From positions 1 through 31,017 of IMG/VR virus record IMGVR_UViG_3300047562_002170: a stretch of DNA of 31,017 bases; one strand, written 5' to 3'. The first letter of the stretch is position 1; every line of letters starts with the position of its first letter. This DNA is from a virus. This document shows positions 1 to 8,226 of this stretch, piece after piece. Position numbers and translations under genes: made by a program. Below the pieces are notes generated by a model. The model did no database searches and was not told the origin of the DNA. It was given only the letters and a program-made list of their open reading frames with translations.

Positions 1-482
1 GAAGAGCTCTTGGCGAGCTTGGTCATCCCGAAGGTCCGCAGATTAATCTGGATCGTGTTTCTCATATGATTACTTCTTTGAAAAGAGAAGGTAACAATTT
101 TGTTGGTAAAGCAAAATTGATGGACACACCTTTTGGTAATATTGCAAAAGGTCTTATTTCAGATGGTGTAAAACTTGGCGTTTCTTCTCGTGGTATGGGT
201 TCGCTCAAACCAAACAATGAAGGAATTAATGAAGTACAAGATGATTTTCATCTTGCAACTGCCGCTGATATCGTAGCAGATCCGTCCGCTCCAGATGCAT
301 TTGTAAATGGCATCATGGAAGGTGTAGAATGGATTTGGGAAAATGAATTACTTGTTGCTAAAAAGCCGCAGGTTGTAGAAGAAACAGTTAAAGAAATTGA
401 AACTGCAGTTTCTTCGCGAGAACTTGAAATGCAAAAGTTACAGATCTTCGAGAACTTTATGAAGAAGATTTCTAAAATTTAA
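1..482 (+). CDS. 21: Prohead core protease gp21 (5' partial)
   Basis: This is the C-terminal part of the T4-type prohead maturation protease, a serine protease that digests the scaffold and trims capsid proteins before DNA packaging. The reading frame is open from base 3, so the gene starts before the window; about 159 residues are visible. The first residues read LGELGHP and then INLDRVSHMIT, the family's conserved block around the catalytic histidine. GVSSRGMGS (bases about 177-203) matches the catalytic serine block. The ATG at 66 is internal, not the start. Scaffold and major capsid genes follow, the usual T4 order. The identification is firm; the full length cannot be judged. Confidence 0.93.
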   Translation, partial: RALGELGHPEGPQINLDRVSHMITSLKREGNNFVGKAKLMDTPFGNIAKGLISDGVKLGVSSRGMGSLKPNNEGINEVQDDFHLATAADIVADPSAPDAFVNGIMEGVEWIWENELLVAKKPQVVEETVKEIETAVSSRELEMQKLQIFENFMKKISKI

Positions 483-486
483 AACA

Positions 487-494
487 AATAAATA
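487..494 (+). promoter_or_regulatory. Probable late promoter before the scaffold gene
   Basis: AATAAATA lies just after the gp21 stop and 27 nt before the gp22 start. It differs from the T4 late box TATAAATA only at the first base. The transcript would start near 500 and keep the GGAG ribosome site before ATG 521. Confidence 0.5.
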
Positions 495-520
495 GTTAAA
501 AATACTACAAGGAGTCTAAA

Positions 521-1555
521 ATGTCAGACAGAGAAACTACTGAAATCGTTCAGGATGAAGTTCTCGAGCAAGAAGTTGTTGAGAATGAAGTTCTAGACGA
601 AGAAGGTCTAGAGGAGCAGTCAGCTGGTGCTGCTACATTGAAGCCGAATCCAACTCGCGCTGAGATGCTTGCAACATTTTCTTCACTTCTTTCTCAAATG
701 AAAGGTGAAGATCTTTCGCACTTCTTTAACGATTCAATTCAAAAGATGAGCACCGATAATGTTCCATCTGCAACTGCACCAGGCGGCGGTCCTGCTCTTG
801 GCCAAATGCCAATGGATACGTTGTCTGCTGTAAAAGAAGACGTTGCAGAAATGTTTGCTGGTGAAGATCTTTCAGAAGAAACACAAGAAAAGATGACAAC
901 TATCTTTGAAGCAGCAGTTGCTGCACGTGTTTCTCTTGAAGAAGCCCGTCTTGCTGAAGAAGCGGAAAATGTTATTGCTGAACAAGTAGAAGCAGTAAAA
1001 GAAGAAATGGCAGAAAAGCTTGATCAATACATGGACTACGTAGTAGAATCATGGATGGAAGAAAATCAGCTTGCTATTGAATCTACACTTCGTGCAGATA
1101 TTGCAGAGAATTTCATGGAAGGATTGTATAATCTGTTTGCAGAGTCTTACATCACCGTTCCTGAAAACAAGATTGATGTTGTAGCAGAACTCAAGTCTTC
1201 TGTTGAAGAACTTGAAGCTAAGCTTGATGAAGCAATCAATAAGAATCTCGAACTTCACAATACTATTGATGAAGCTCGTAAAGAAACTACCTTTGACGAG
1301 GTTTCAGAAGGTCTTGCTGCCACTCAGGTAGAAAAGCTTCGTACTCTCGCTGAAGGAATTGAATTTACTGATGAAGAGTCATTTTCAAAGAAACTTAACA
1401 TCATTAAAGAAAAGTATTTTTCTGAAAACAAATCAGTGAATACCGGCGTTCTGACTGAAGAAGCTGAGGAATCAGACGATTCAGATAGATCACCAGTAGT
1501 TTCTGGCGACATGGCAAATTATGTCAGTGCAATTTCTAGAAACAAAAGATTTTAA
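521..1555 (+). CDS. 22: Prohead scaffolding core protein gp22
   Basis: This is the main internal scaffold of the T4-type prohead, around which gp23 assembles and which gp21 later digests. It has 344 residues, is very acidic, and is rich in Glu, Ala and Leu, with long predicted helix and coiled coil through residues about 110-300. That composition is typical of gp22, which is poorly conserved in sequence. The call therefore leans on composition and on its position between gp21 and gp23. The start ATG 521 follows an AAGGAG ribosome site. Several Leu-x-Glu type sites could be cut by gp21. Confidence 0.85.
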   Translation: MSDRETTEIVQDEVLEQEVVENEVLDEEGLEEQSAGAATLKPNPTRAEMLATFSSLLSQMKGEDLSHFFNDSIQKMSTDNVPSATAPGGGPALGQMPMDTLSAVKEDVAEMFAGEDLSEETQEKMTTIFEAAVAARVSLEEARLAEEAENVIAEQVEAVKEEMAEKLDQYMDYVVESWMEENQLAIESTLRADIAENFMEGLYNLFAESYITVPENKIDVVAELKSSVEELEAKLDEAINKNLELHNTIDEARKETTFDEVSEGLAATQVEKLRTLAEGIEFTDEESFSKKLNIIKEKYFSENKSVNTGVLTEEAEESDDSDRSPVVSGDMANYVSAISRNKRF

Positions 1556-1558
1556 TTT

Positions 1559-1566
1559 GATAAATA
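1559..1566 (+). promoter_or_regulatory. Probable late promoter for the major capsid gene
   Basis: GATAAATA spans the gap after the gp22 stop, 34 nt before the gp23 start. It is one base from the T4 late box, and a dedicated late promoter is expected for the most abundant virion protein. GGGAGA precedes ATG 1601. Confidence 0.55.
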
Positions 1567-1600
1567 ATTAAACTAAATCCTTAGGTAAAGGGAGAAAAAA

Positions 1601-2965
1601 ATGTTAGCTGAGGAACTTAACAACAAGTGGAAGCCAGTGCTTGAGCACGCTGACCTTCCAGATATTAAAGATGCCCACAAGCGTCTTGTTACAGCAACAG
1701 TTCTCGAGAATACTGAAAAAGCTCTCCGCGAGTCAGCTGCACAATCAGGTGGTCAGCAACTCCTCGGTGAAGCCGAAGCAGTTAACTCGGTAGGTAACGG
1801 CAATGTTGCTAACTTCGACCCAGTATTGATTTCGCTGGTTCGTCGCTCAATGCCAAACCTCGTCGCTTATGACGTCTGCGGTGTTCAGCCAATGACTGGT
1901 CCAACTGGCCTCATCTTCGCGATGCGTGCACAGTATGCCAACTCAACTGACGCATCAGTATCAGAAGCTTTCTATAACGAAGCAAACACTGGTCACTCTT
2001 CGCGTTTGGGTGCAGGTCTTAGCTCTGCAAACACAGGCGCTGGTTCAGACACAGCTGTTGGTGCTAACACTGTTGGTACTGCTCCGTCTGCAAACACTAA
2101 CGCTGGTAACGACCTGTACAACTATACAATGGGTCTTCTCGTTGGTTCAGGCGAACTGCTTGGTGCAAACAGCACATACATCTTCCCGGAAATGGGCTTC
2201 TCGATTGAGAAGGTAACTGTTTCTGCTAAGACACGTGCTCTGAAAGCAGAATACACTCTTGAACTTGCACAGGACCTGAAAGCAATTCACGGTCTTGACG
2301 CTGAGTCAGAGCTGTCAAACATCCTTTCGGGTGAAATCCTGGCTGAAATCAACCGTGAAGTTGTTCGTTCGATCATCATCACTGCTGAGCGCGGTGCTGC
2401 TGAAGGTACAACAACTGCTGGTGTCTTTGACCTCGATACTGATTCCAACGGTCGTTGGGCAGTTGAGAAGTTCAAGGGTCTTCTCTTCCAGGTTGAGCGC
2501 GAAGCCAATGCGATTGCTAAGCAAACTCGTAGAGGTAAGGGTAACGTAATCATCTGTTCTTCTGACGTAGCTTCTGCTCTTCAGATGGCCGGTGTTCTGG
2601 ATTACGCTCCAGCTCTTGACACTAACTCGCTGAACATCGACGACACAGGCAATACATTTGCTGGTGTTATCAATGGTCGTATTAAGGTCTATATCGATCC
2701 ATATGCTGGCGCTAACTTTATGGTTGTTGGCTATAAGGGTTCTAACCCGTTCGATGCAGGTCTGTTCTACTGCCCGTACGTTCCGCTGCAGATGGTTCGC
2801 GCCGTCGACACTGGTACGTTCCAGCCGAAGATCGGTTTCAAGACACGCTACGGCATGGCTCCGAACCCGTTCGCAAAGGGTACAGTAGCTGCAGACGCAA
2901 CTGCAACCCTCGAGCAGGACAGCAACAAGTACTACCGTCGTGTTATCGTAAACAACCTGATGTAA
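1601..2965 (+). CDS. 23: Major capsid protein gp23
   Basis: This is the T4-type major head protein forming the hexamers of the capsid (HK97 fold). It has 454 residues, somewhat shorter than T4 gp23. The N-terminal region ends in QQLLGE-AEA near residues 52-60, a good match to the gp21 cleavage rule (hydrophobic-x-Glu), so maturation probably removes about 57 residues. Conserved gp23 blocks follow: NFDPVLISLVRRSMPNL, VQPMTGPTGLIFAMR, and KYYRRVIVNNLM at the C-terminus. Base composition is visibly richer in G and C than in neighbouring genes, as expected for codon selection in a highly expressed gene. A strong terminator follows. Confidence 0.97.
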   Translation: MLAEELNNKWKPVLEHADLPDIKDAHKRLVTATVLENTEKALRESAAQSGGQQLLGEAEAVNSVGNGNVANFDPVLISLVRRSMPNLVAYDVCGVQPMTGPTGLIFAMRAQYANSTDASVSEAFYNEANTGHSSRLGAGLSSANTGAGSDTAVGANTVGTAPSANTNAGNDLYNYTMGLLVGSGELLGANSTYIFPEMGFSIEKVTVSAKTRALKAEYTLELAQDLKAIHGLDAESELSNILSGEILAEINREVVRSIIITAERGAAEGTTTAGVFDLDTDSNGRWAVEKFKGLLFQVEREANAIAKQTRRGKGNVIICSSDVASALQMAGVLDYAPALDTNSLNIDDTGNTFAGVINGRIKVYIDPYAGANFMVVGYKGSNPFDAGLFYCPYVPLQMVRAVDTGTFQPKIGFKTRYGMAPNPFAKGTVAADATATLEQDSNKYYRRVIVNNLM

Positions 2966-3004
2966 TCTGGTTGCATAATAATAAAAGTACGCTTAGTATA
3001 ACTG

Positions 3005-3037
3005 GGAGAGGAATCGAAAGGTTCCTCTCCTTTTTTT
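3005..3037 (+). terminator. Rho-independent terminator after gp23
   Basis: A perfect 9-bp stem (3005-3013 with 3022-3030, GGAGAGGAA/TTCCTCTCC) has an 8-nt loop and is followed by seven T. It separates the capsid transcript from the next promoter. Confidence 0.93.
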
Positions 3038-3038
3038 A

Positions 3039-3067
3039 TGTACATATAAATAGAAGTATGGTATAAA
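3039..3067 (+). promoter_or_regulatory. Composite promoter: TGTACA/TATAAA pair with a late box inside
   Basis: TGTACA (3039-3044) and TATAAA (3062-3067) are exactly 17 bp apart, as in other promoters of this window. A perfect late box TATAAATA (3045-3052) sits inside the spacer. Both would drive the gene at 3094, whose ATG lies 27 nt after the -10-like element. The spacing match is seen directly; dual use in early and late infection is inference. Confidence 0.65.
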
Positions 3068-3093
3068 GGTTATATCCAATTAAAGGTACTGTA

Positions 3094-3606
3094 ATGGCAG
3101 CTGTTAATTCTATCAATAAAAACTTTTTGTCACCATTAGGGTATAAATTTACTCTATCAAGAGCTCCTGCCATCAGTTATAATGTGCAGAGCTTGAGACT
3201 TCCTGGAATCCAATTAAGTAATGGTGAAACACCCACACCGTTTGTTCCTATTCCAGTTACCGGTAAAATTTCATATAATGCTTTTGGTGTAACATTTCGT
3301 CTCAATGAAGACATGACAGACTATCTCGAGATTCATAACTGGATGGAAAGTCTAGGATCTCCGGTTGATTTTACTGGTTACAAAGCTTTAGAAGATGCAC
3401 AAGTTGGATCAACCGATATGTTAACATCCGATATTAATGTATCTATTATGAATTCGAGTATGAATCCAAATATTCGAATCGATTTTTTTGATGCATTTCC
3501 GATTGGAATTGGAGATGTTGAATTTAATACAGTAGATACTAGTGTCAATTATATTGAATGTAGTGTAGAATTTAGGTATCTCAGGTACGAGATAAATATC
3601 TTATAA
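3094..3606 (+). CDS. Tail tube-like virion structural protein
   Basis: This 170-residue protein resembles the T4 gp19/gp54-like tail tube family found after gp23 in marine T4-like phages. Visible features are an N-terminal KNFLSPLGYKFTLSR segment and an LPGI motif near residue 37, followed by a run of beta strands. The LPGI element is common in tail tube and tube-initiator proteins. It has its own promoter just after the capsid terminator, and uvsY follows after 9 nt. A neck or tail completion protein is the alternative. The assignment rests on motif and place, so it is moderate. Confidence 0.55.
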   Translation: MAAVNSINKNFLSPLGYKFTLSRAPAISYNVQSLRLPGIQLSNGETPTPFVPIPVTGKISYNAFGVTFRLNEDMTDYLEIHNWMESLGSPVDFTGYKALEDAQVGSTDMLTSDINVSIMNSSMNPNIRIDFFDAFPIGIGDVEFNTVDTSVNYIECSVEFRYLRYEINIL

Positions 3607-3615
3607 GAGATTATT

Positions 3616-4050
3616 ATGAAAATTGATGACATTTATAATGAATGGGAAAAAGATTCCCAGATCAACCGAACTGAACTTGGTGAAGAATCACTCAAGATCC
3701 CAAAACTCCATCACAAATATTTCAAGATTTTTACGCATGAACGCTTGATTCTACGTAAACAAGAAGCAGATCTAAAACTGTTGAAACTTGAAAAACAAGA
3801 GTTTTACACACTAGGTCCGACAGAAGAAACACACGAGCGTGGATGGCAATTGCCCCCTCGTGGTAAAGTATTAAAATCAGAAGTATCTCATTATATCGAT
3901 GCAGATAAAGATATTATTAATTTATCTTTAAAGATAGGTATTCAGCAAGAAAAGATAGAATTGCTAGAATCTATTATTAAATCTTTGACAGGAAGAGGAT
4001 TTAATATCAAGGCGGCGATCGATTGGGAAAAATTCCAAGTTGGAATTTAA
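3616..4050 (+). CDS. uvsY: Recombination mediator UvsY
   Basis: UvsY loads the phage recombinase UvsX onto single-stranded DNA covered by gp32 during recombination-dependent replication. The 144-residue length is close to T4 UvsY (137). It opens with DDIYNEWEKDSQI and carries LGEESLKIPKLHHKY, the conserved N-terminal block. The middle is charged helix, and RGFNIKAAIDWEKFQVG is the typical C-terminal stretch. In related phages uvsY is adjacent to uvsW; here a NUMOD3 gene separates them. Confidence 0.92.
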   Translation: MKIDDIYNEWEKDSQINRTELGEESLKIPKLHHKYFKIFTHERLILRKQEADLKLLKLEKQEFYTLGPTEETHERGWQLPPRGKVLKSEVSHYIDADKDIINLSLKIGIQQEKIELLESIIKSLTGRGFNIKAAIDWEKFQVGI

Positions 4051-4056
4051 GGTGGG

Positions 4057-4064
4057 TATAAATA
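4057..4064 (+). promoter_or_regulatory. Late promoter of the NUMOD3 gene
   Basis: A perfect TATAAATA box lies 7 nt after the uvsY stop and 58 nt before ATG 4122. Transcription would begin near 4070, inside the left arm of the hairpin that follows. Late control is common for phage homing-endonuclease genes. Confidence 0.75.
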
Positions 4065-4066
4065 AA

Positions 4067-4094
4067 GGCAGGAGATGCTCTAACATCTCCTGCC
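4067..4094 (+). promoter_or_regulatory. Strong leader hairpin without a U-run
   Basis: A perfect 11-bp stem (4067-4077 GGCAGGAGATG with 4084-4094) closes a 6-nt loop. It is followed by AACATA rather than T residues, so it is not a classical terminator. It does not cover the ribosome site (GGAG, about 4110) of the gene at 4122. It may stabilise the late mRNA or slow readthrough from uvsY. Confidence 0.7.
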
Positions 4095-4121
4095 AACATA
4101 TAAGCTAATGGAGTAGCTAAC

Positions 4122-4589
4122 ATGTCTAATAGTATTTATGATCCGATCGCCGAAGCTTTAAACCTAGATCCAATCCACCATAATTTTGATAAATTTGTAT
4201 TAATGTCCTCGGGAAGACTTGACCATCGTGGAGAACTAAATCCTTTTTATGGCTTAAACCATACCGAAGATTCAAAGAAAAAAATGTCAGAAACTCGAAT
4301 TCGCGAAGGTACCTTTAAAGGTGAAAATAATCCAATGTTTGGTAAAAGCGCTAGACCTATGTTAGGTAAAAAGCACAGTGAAGAATCCAAGAAAAAAATG
4401 AGTATCTCTGCTAAGAAGCGCGGAGCGAATAGAACCGGTGCATTTACTGAAGAGCAAAAGAAAAATATTAGCAAAGGCCTTTTAGCAAGACCAATTATAA
4501 AATGCCCGCATTGTTCTATGGAAAGTAAAAATAATGCTAATATGGTGCGATATCATTTTGATAATTGCAAGTTTAAAGTAGGTATATAA
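4122..4589 (+). CDS. NUMOD3/zinc-finger protein, homing-endonuclease relative without a visible nuclease domain
   Basis: The 155-residue protein carries NUMOD3-type DNA-binding repeats: NPFYGLNHTEDSKKKMSE (residues 40-57), NPMFGK followed by LGKKHSEESKKKMS (70-94), and a weaker FTEEQKKNISKG (108-119). A C-terminal zinc-finger-like motif uses Cys128, Cys131, His145 and Cys149. NUMOD3 is known from GIY-YIG and HNH homing endonucleases, yet I see no GIY-YIG or HNH core in the first 38 residues. It could be a truncated homing endonuclease or a stand-alone DNA-binding factor. Its late promoter, and its place between two genes that are neighbours in relatives, suggest a mobile gene. Confidence 0.75.
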   Translation: MSNSIYDPIAEALNLDPIHHNFDKFVLMSSGRLDHRGELNPFYGLNHTEDSKKKMSETRIREGTFKGENNPMFGKSARPMLGKKHSEESKKKMSISAKKRGANRTGAFTEEQKKNISKGLLARPIIKCPHCSMESKNNANMVRYHFDNCKFKVGI

Positions 4590-6047
4590 TTGAGTAAAAT
4601 TCACCTTAAACATATTAATAATGTACATGTAAAAGTAGAATGTGAACCATCAACTCTTCAAGAGCTGTCGGATCAGTTTACATTTTTTGCAGAAAATTAT
4701 AAGTTTCATCCCAAATACAGAGCTCGTATGTGGGATGGAAAGATCAGACTTGTAAATGGTCTTACCGCGTATGTTTATGCTGGCCTTGCAAAGCACATTA
4801 AAAAGTTTTGTGATAGTAGAGGATATGAATTTACTTTTGATGATGAACTTTATTATGAAAACGTTTCCGAACATGAACTTCGGGCATTTATTGAAACTTT
4901 AGGGATACCAAAAAAATATGATATTCGCGATTATCAATTTGATTCTGTTCTTAAGTGTATTCGCTCCGGTCGTAGGACTCTGGTTTCTCCTACGAGTTCT
5001 GGAAAATCGTTAATGATTTATGTACTGATGCGTTGGTATCAGGAACATAAAGGTCTTGTAATAGTTCCTTCTATAGGACTTGTCGGTCAGATGGAATCTG
5101 ATTTTAGAGATTACGGATATACTGGAAATATACACCTATCAACACAAGGTTTATCAAAAGAAAATAATATTCCATGTGATCTTGTAATTACAACATGGCA
5201 ATCATTAAATAATGGCAAAACAAAAATGCCAAAGAAGTGGTATGAACAATTCGGTGTAGTATTTGGAGATGAGGCACATCATGCAAAAGCAATGTCATTG
5301 GTACAAATTCTTAGTTCTATGGTTAATTGTAAATACCGGTTTGGTACTACAGGAACCCTTGATGGCACACCACTCAACGAATACACAATTGAGGGGTTGT
5401 TCGGTCCAAAGTACAGCGCAGTCACAACCAAAGATCTCATGGACAGTGGCTACGTCTCAAAGCTCAAAATTAAATGTATTGTGCTCAAATACCCAGAACA
5501 AATCTGCAAAGACGTTAAAGGAAAATCTTACAATGAAGAGATTGACTTCCTTGTTAATAATGCAACACGCAATAAATTCATCAGAAACCTCAGTCTCTCC
5601 TTAAACGGAAACAAACTTGTATTTTTTAGGATAATTGATCATGGCAAACAACTCCGTGACTCCGTTCATGATTCTGGGGCTAGTAACGTATTTTACATCG
5701 ATGGATCTGTGTCAGGCAGTGAAAGAGAAGATATTCGGAAAGCAATCGAAGAAGAAGAAAATGCAATCTTAATTGCTTCATTAGGAACTACATCAACTGG
5801 TGTAAGTATTAAAAAATTACATCATATGATTGCTGCTTCTCCTTCTAAGTCTAAAATTAAAGTATTACAGTCAATCGGACGTATGCTTCGTATGCATGAA
5901 CAAAAAGAGCAAGCAGTTTTATATGATATCGTAGATGATCTTTCTTATAAATCACATCAGAATTTTACTCTTAAACATTTCTTAGAAAGATCTAAAATTT
6001 ATGATGCCGAGAAATTTGATTATGAGATCTATAATGTAAAGGTTTAA
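4590..6047 (+). CDS. uvsW: Recombination helicase UvsW
   Basis: UvsW is a superfamily 2 helicase that unwinds R-loops and branched recombination intermediates and helps switch T4 replication from origin-dependent to recombination-dependent. The protein has 485 residues (T4: 503). Walker A SPTSSGKS is at 133-140, the DEAH box at 227-230, and motif VI QSIGRMLR is near the C-terminal end. The N-terminal 100 residues match the UvsW DNA-binding domain. The start is TTG, directly after the stop of the upstream gene and 7 nt after AGTAGG; no ATG fits. A weak start here would keep expression low. Confidence 0.95.
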   Translation: MSKIHLKHINNVHVKVECEPSTLQELSDQFTFFAENYKFHPKYRARMWDGKIRLVNGLTAYVYAGLAKHIKKFCDSRGYEFTFDDELYYENVSEHELRAFIETLGIPKKYDIRDYQFDSVLKCIRSGRRTLVSPTSSGKSLMIYVLMRWYQEHKGLVIVPSIGLVGQMESDFRDYGYTGNIHLSTQGLSKENNIPCDLVITTWQSLNNGKTKMPKKWYEQFGVVFGDEAHHAKAMSLVQILSSMVNCKYRFGTTGTLDGTPLNEYTIEGLFGPKYSAVTTKDLMDSGYVSKLKIKCIVLKYPEQICKDVKGKSYNEEIDFLVNNATRNKFIRNLSLSLNGNKLVFFRIIDHGKQLRDSVHDSGASNVFYIDGSVSGSEREDIRKAIEEEENAILIASLGTTSTGVSIKKLHHMIAASPSKSKIKVLQSIGRMLRMHEQKEQAVLYDIVDDLSYKSHQNFTLKHFLERSKIYDAEKFDYEIYNVKV

Positions 6048-6049
6048 AA

Positions 6050-6427
6050 ATGATTCAAATAGTCAAACTAATTAATGGCGATGAAATAATCGGAGAAGTT
6101 GAAGGTGACTTTTCCGAATTTTATAACATCTATGAACCATTTAATATGACACATGTTGATGTTGAACAATACGGAATGGGCGTTAAACTTGATTATATTT
6201 TAGCGTATTCACAAAATAACTGTGTCACAATAAAGAATAATAGTGTAATATATAATTATAAGCCGTCAGAGAATCTAAAAAATTATTACGAGAAGCTCGT
6301 TGAATATAAGAATGAGCATGATCCTGATGCACTCATTAAAGAAACTATACAGAATATGGAAGAGATGGATAATCACTACCGAAAACTAATTAGTAAACGC
6401 CTTATAGGAGGAGAAGATGTCAACTAA
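6050..6427 (+). CDS. Small protein with Sm-like N-terminal fold
   Basis: This 125-residue protein starts IQIVKLINGDEIIGEV, followed by short strands up to about residue 65. The pattern resembles the Sm/Hfq-like beta barrel (Sm1-type signature) seen in small proteins of T4-like marine phages. The rest is charged helix. It begins 2 nt after the uvsW stop and precedes the late sigma factor, so it is co-transcribed with replication and late-transcription genes. RNA binding is plausible but unproven; the fold is inferred from sequence pattern only. Confidence 0.5.
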   Translation: MIQIVKLINGDEIIGEVEGDFSEFYNIYEPFNMTHVDVEQYGMGVKLDYILAYSQNNCVTIKNNSVIYNYKPSENLKNYYEKLVEYKNEHDPDALIKETIQNMEEMDNHYRKLISKRLIGGEDVN

Positions 6428-6438
6428 GGGGAATGACA

Positions 6439-6996
6439 GTGCCTAAAAAGAAAACAAATCATTATATTGATAACAAGAAATTTTATGGTGAAATGATACG
6501 TTTCCATAATGCCTGTCAAAAAGCAAAAGAAGAAGGCGAAGAACGCCCACGTATACCAGAATATGTAGGCGAATGTATTATGCTTATTGCACAAAGACTT
6601 TCGACTCGACCTAATTTTATTGGATATTCATATCGAGAAGAAATGATTGGTGACGGTATTGAAAACTGTTTGGCGTATATTCACAATTTCAATCCTGATA
6701 AATCAAATAATCCTTTTGCGTATTTTACTCAAATCATTTATTATGCATTTTTGCGTAGAATACAAAAAGAAAAGAAACAAATGTATATTAAACACAAGAG
6801 TTTTGAAAATAGTATGGTTATGAATAATCTTGTTGATATGGCACCAGAAGACCAAACTCAATTCAATGCCGTATACATTCATGTATCTGAAAAATTAGAT
6901 GATCTTATAGAGAAATTTGAAGCGCCTAAACCTCAAAAGAAAGTAGAAAAAAAAGGCATTGAAAAATTTATAAAGGATGATCCAGATGAGAAATAA
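6439..6996 (+). CDS. 55: Late-promoter sigma factor gp55
   Basis: gp55 is the phage sigma factor that directs host RNA polymerase to TATAAATA late promoters, working with gp33 and the gp45 clamp. Conserved blocks are YVGECIMLIAQRLSTRPNF, REEMIGDGIENCL and NPFAYFTQIIYYAFLRRIQ, the gp55 equivalents of sigma region 2. I prefer GTG 6439 as start because AAGGGG lies 7 nt before it. The in-frame ATG 6433 sits only one base after that site. The late boxes in this window are its expected targets. The lysine-rich C-terminus is where the clamp-binding tail should lie. Confidence 0.93.
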   Translation: MPKKKTNHYIDNKKFYGEMIRFHNACQKAKEEGEERPRIPEYVGECIMLIAQRLSTRPNFIGYSYREEMIGDGIENCLAYIHNFNPDKSNNPFAYFTQIIYYAFLRRIQKEKKQMYIKHKSFENSMVMNNLVDMAPEDQTQFNAVYIHVSEKLDDLIEKFEAPKPQKKVEKKGIEKFIKDDPDEK

Positions 6997-7159
6997 TGTT
7001 CCTGCGCTTGTTCAGCAGATCCGAGAAAATATGATGGATAATTCCAATCCAGAAAATATTAGATATAATTATATGATCTCAATGGAAAATATTCGTGATT
7101 TTGCTGATCGGGCTCTTCATGATTATAATCGAGCTTCTAATAAAAAGGCTCGCCGGTGA
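6986..7159 (+). CDS. Short hypothetical protein between gp55 and gp47
   Basis: The protein has 57 residues, is polar and probably helical, and ends in a basic tail (ASNKKARR). ATG 6986 is 8 nt from AAAGGA; the earlier in-frame ATG 6977 overlaps that site and is less likely. It overlaps the gp55 end by 11 nt, and its stop overlaps the GTG of gp47, so translation is probably coupled. I do not recognise the family. Confidence 0.65.
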   Translation: MRNNVPALVQQIRENMMDNSNPENIRYNYMISMENIRDFADRALHDYNRASNKKARR

Positions 7160-8223
7160 AAGTAGTTATTCTTGGCGATACACATTTTGGTATACGCAAT
7201 GATAATAAATCCTTTCATGATTACTATGAGAGGTTCTATGATGGTGTGTTTTTTCCATATCTTAAAAAGAATGGAATTAAAAGAATCATTCAATTAGGTG
7301 ATCTTTTTGATCGCCGTAAGTATATTAATTTCTATACATTGAAAAGATCTAAAGAATATTTCTTTAATAAAATTATAGAAAATGATATTCGAATGGATGT
7401 TTTTGTAGGTAATCATGATACTTATTTTAAAAATACAAACGAAGTTAATTCTCCTGAACTTCTTTTAGAAGATTATAAGGATAATGTTTTTGTATATTCT
7501 GAACCACAAGATCTAGATCTAGATGGTACTAGTGTTACTCTTTTACCATGGATTTGTACCGGAAATTATCAACAGTGTATCGATCACATTAATAATACTA
7601 GTTCACAGATTTTGTTTGGACACCTAGAGCTTGTTGGTTTCCAAATGTATCGTGGTGCAGTTAATGACCATGGTATGGATGCAAAGATTTTTGATAAGTT
7701 TGATATGGTAATGTCCGGACACTTCCACCATAAGTCTTCCCGAGGTAATATTCATTATCTTGGCACACCATATGAAATGACCTGGTCTGATTATGATGAT
7801 CCAAAAGGATTTCACATTTTTGATACTGAAACACGTGAACTTGAATTTATTCAGAATCCTCATACAATGTTTCAAAAATGGTTTTATGATGATACTGCCT
7901 GGGAGTCTTTTGAAAAGCTTGATGAATTTAATTATGATTCTGCCTCAAAAGCTTATGTTAAAGTTATAGTCAAGAATAAAGTAAATCCATTTTGGTTTGA
8001 CACATATATTGATCGGCTTGAAAAAGCAGATGCTCTTGATATTCAAGTTGTTGAAGACAATCTTAATTTGCAACTTGAAAATGACGAAGATATTGTAGAC
8101 GAAGCAGAAGATACTCTTACAATTTTATCTAAGTTTATAGATCAATGGGATACATCTGTTGATAAAACTAAACTTAATACATTTCTAAGAGATTTACATC
8201 ACGAAGCTCTATCGGTAGAATAA
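7156..8223 (+). CDS. 47: Recombination endonuclease subunit gp47 (Mre11-like)
   Basis: gp47 is the nuclease half of the phage gp46/gp47 complex, the counterpart of Mre11/Rad50 and SbcD/SbcC, which resects DNA ends for recombination-dependent replication. The 355-residue protein shows the calcineurin-like phosphoesterase motifs in order: GDTHFG (7-12), GDLFDRR, GNHD and GHFHHKS, supplying metal ligands. Length is near T4 gp47 (339). The start is GTG 7156, overlapping the upstream stop as GTGA. gp46 follows after 3 nt, so the two subunits are made together. Confidence 0.95.
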   Translation: MKVVILGDTHFGIRNDNKSFHDYYERFYDGVFFPYLKKNGIKRIIQLGDLFDRRKYINFYTLKRSKEYFFNKIIENDIRMDVFVGNHDTYFKNTNEVNSPELLLEDYKDNVFVYSEPQDLDLDGTSVTLLPWICTGNYQQCIDHINNTSSQILFGHLELVGFQMYRGAVNDHGMDAKIFDKFDMVMSGHFHHKSSRGNIHYLGTPYEMTWSDYDDPKGFHIFDTETRELEFIQNPHTMFQKWFYDDTAWESFEKLDEFNYDSASKAYVKVIVKNKVNPFWFDTYIDRLEKADALDIQVVEDNLNLQLENDEDIVDEAEDTLTILSKFIDQWDTSVDKTKLNTFLRDLHHEALSVE

Positions 8224-8226
8224 TAT

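Noticed and set aside
1926-2888. Long secondary-frame and reverse frames inside the capsid gene
   Set aside because: They follow from the GC-biased codon use of gp23, have no ribosome sites and show low-complexity translations.
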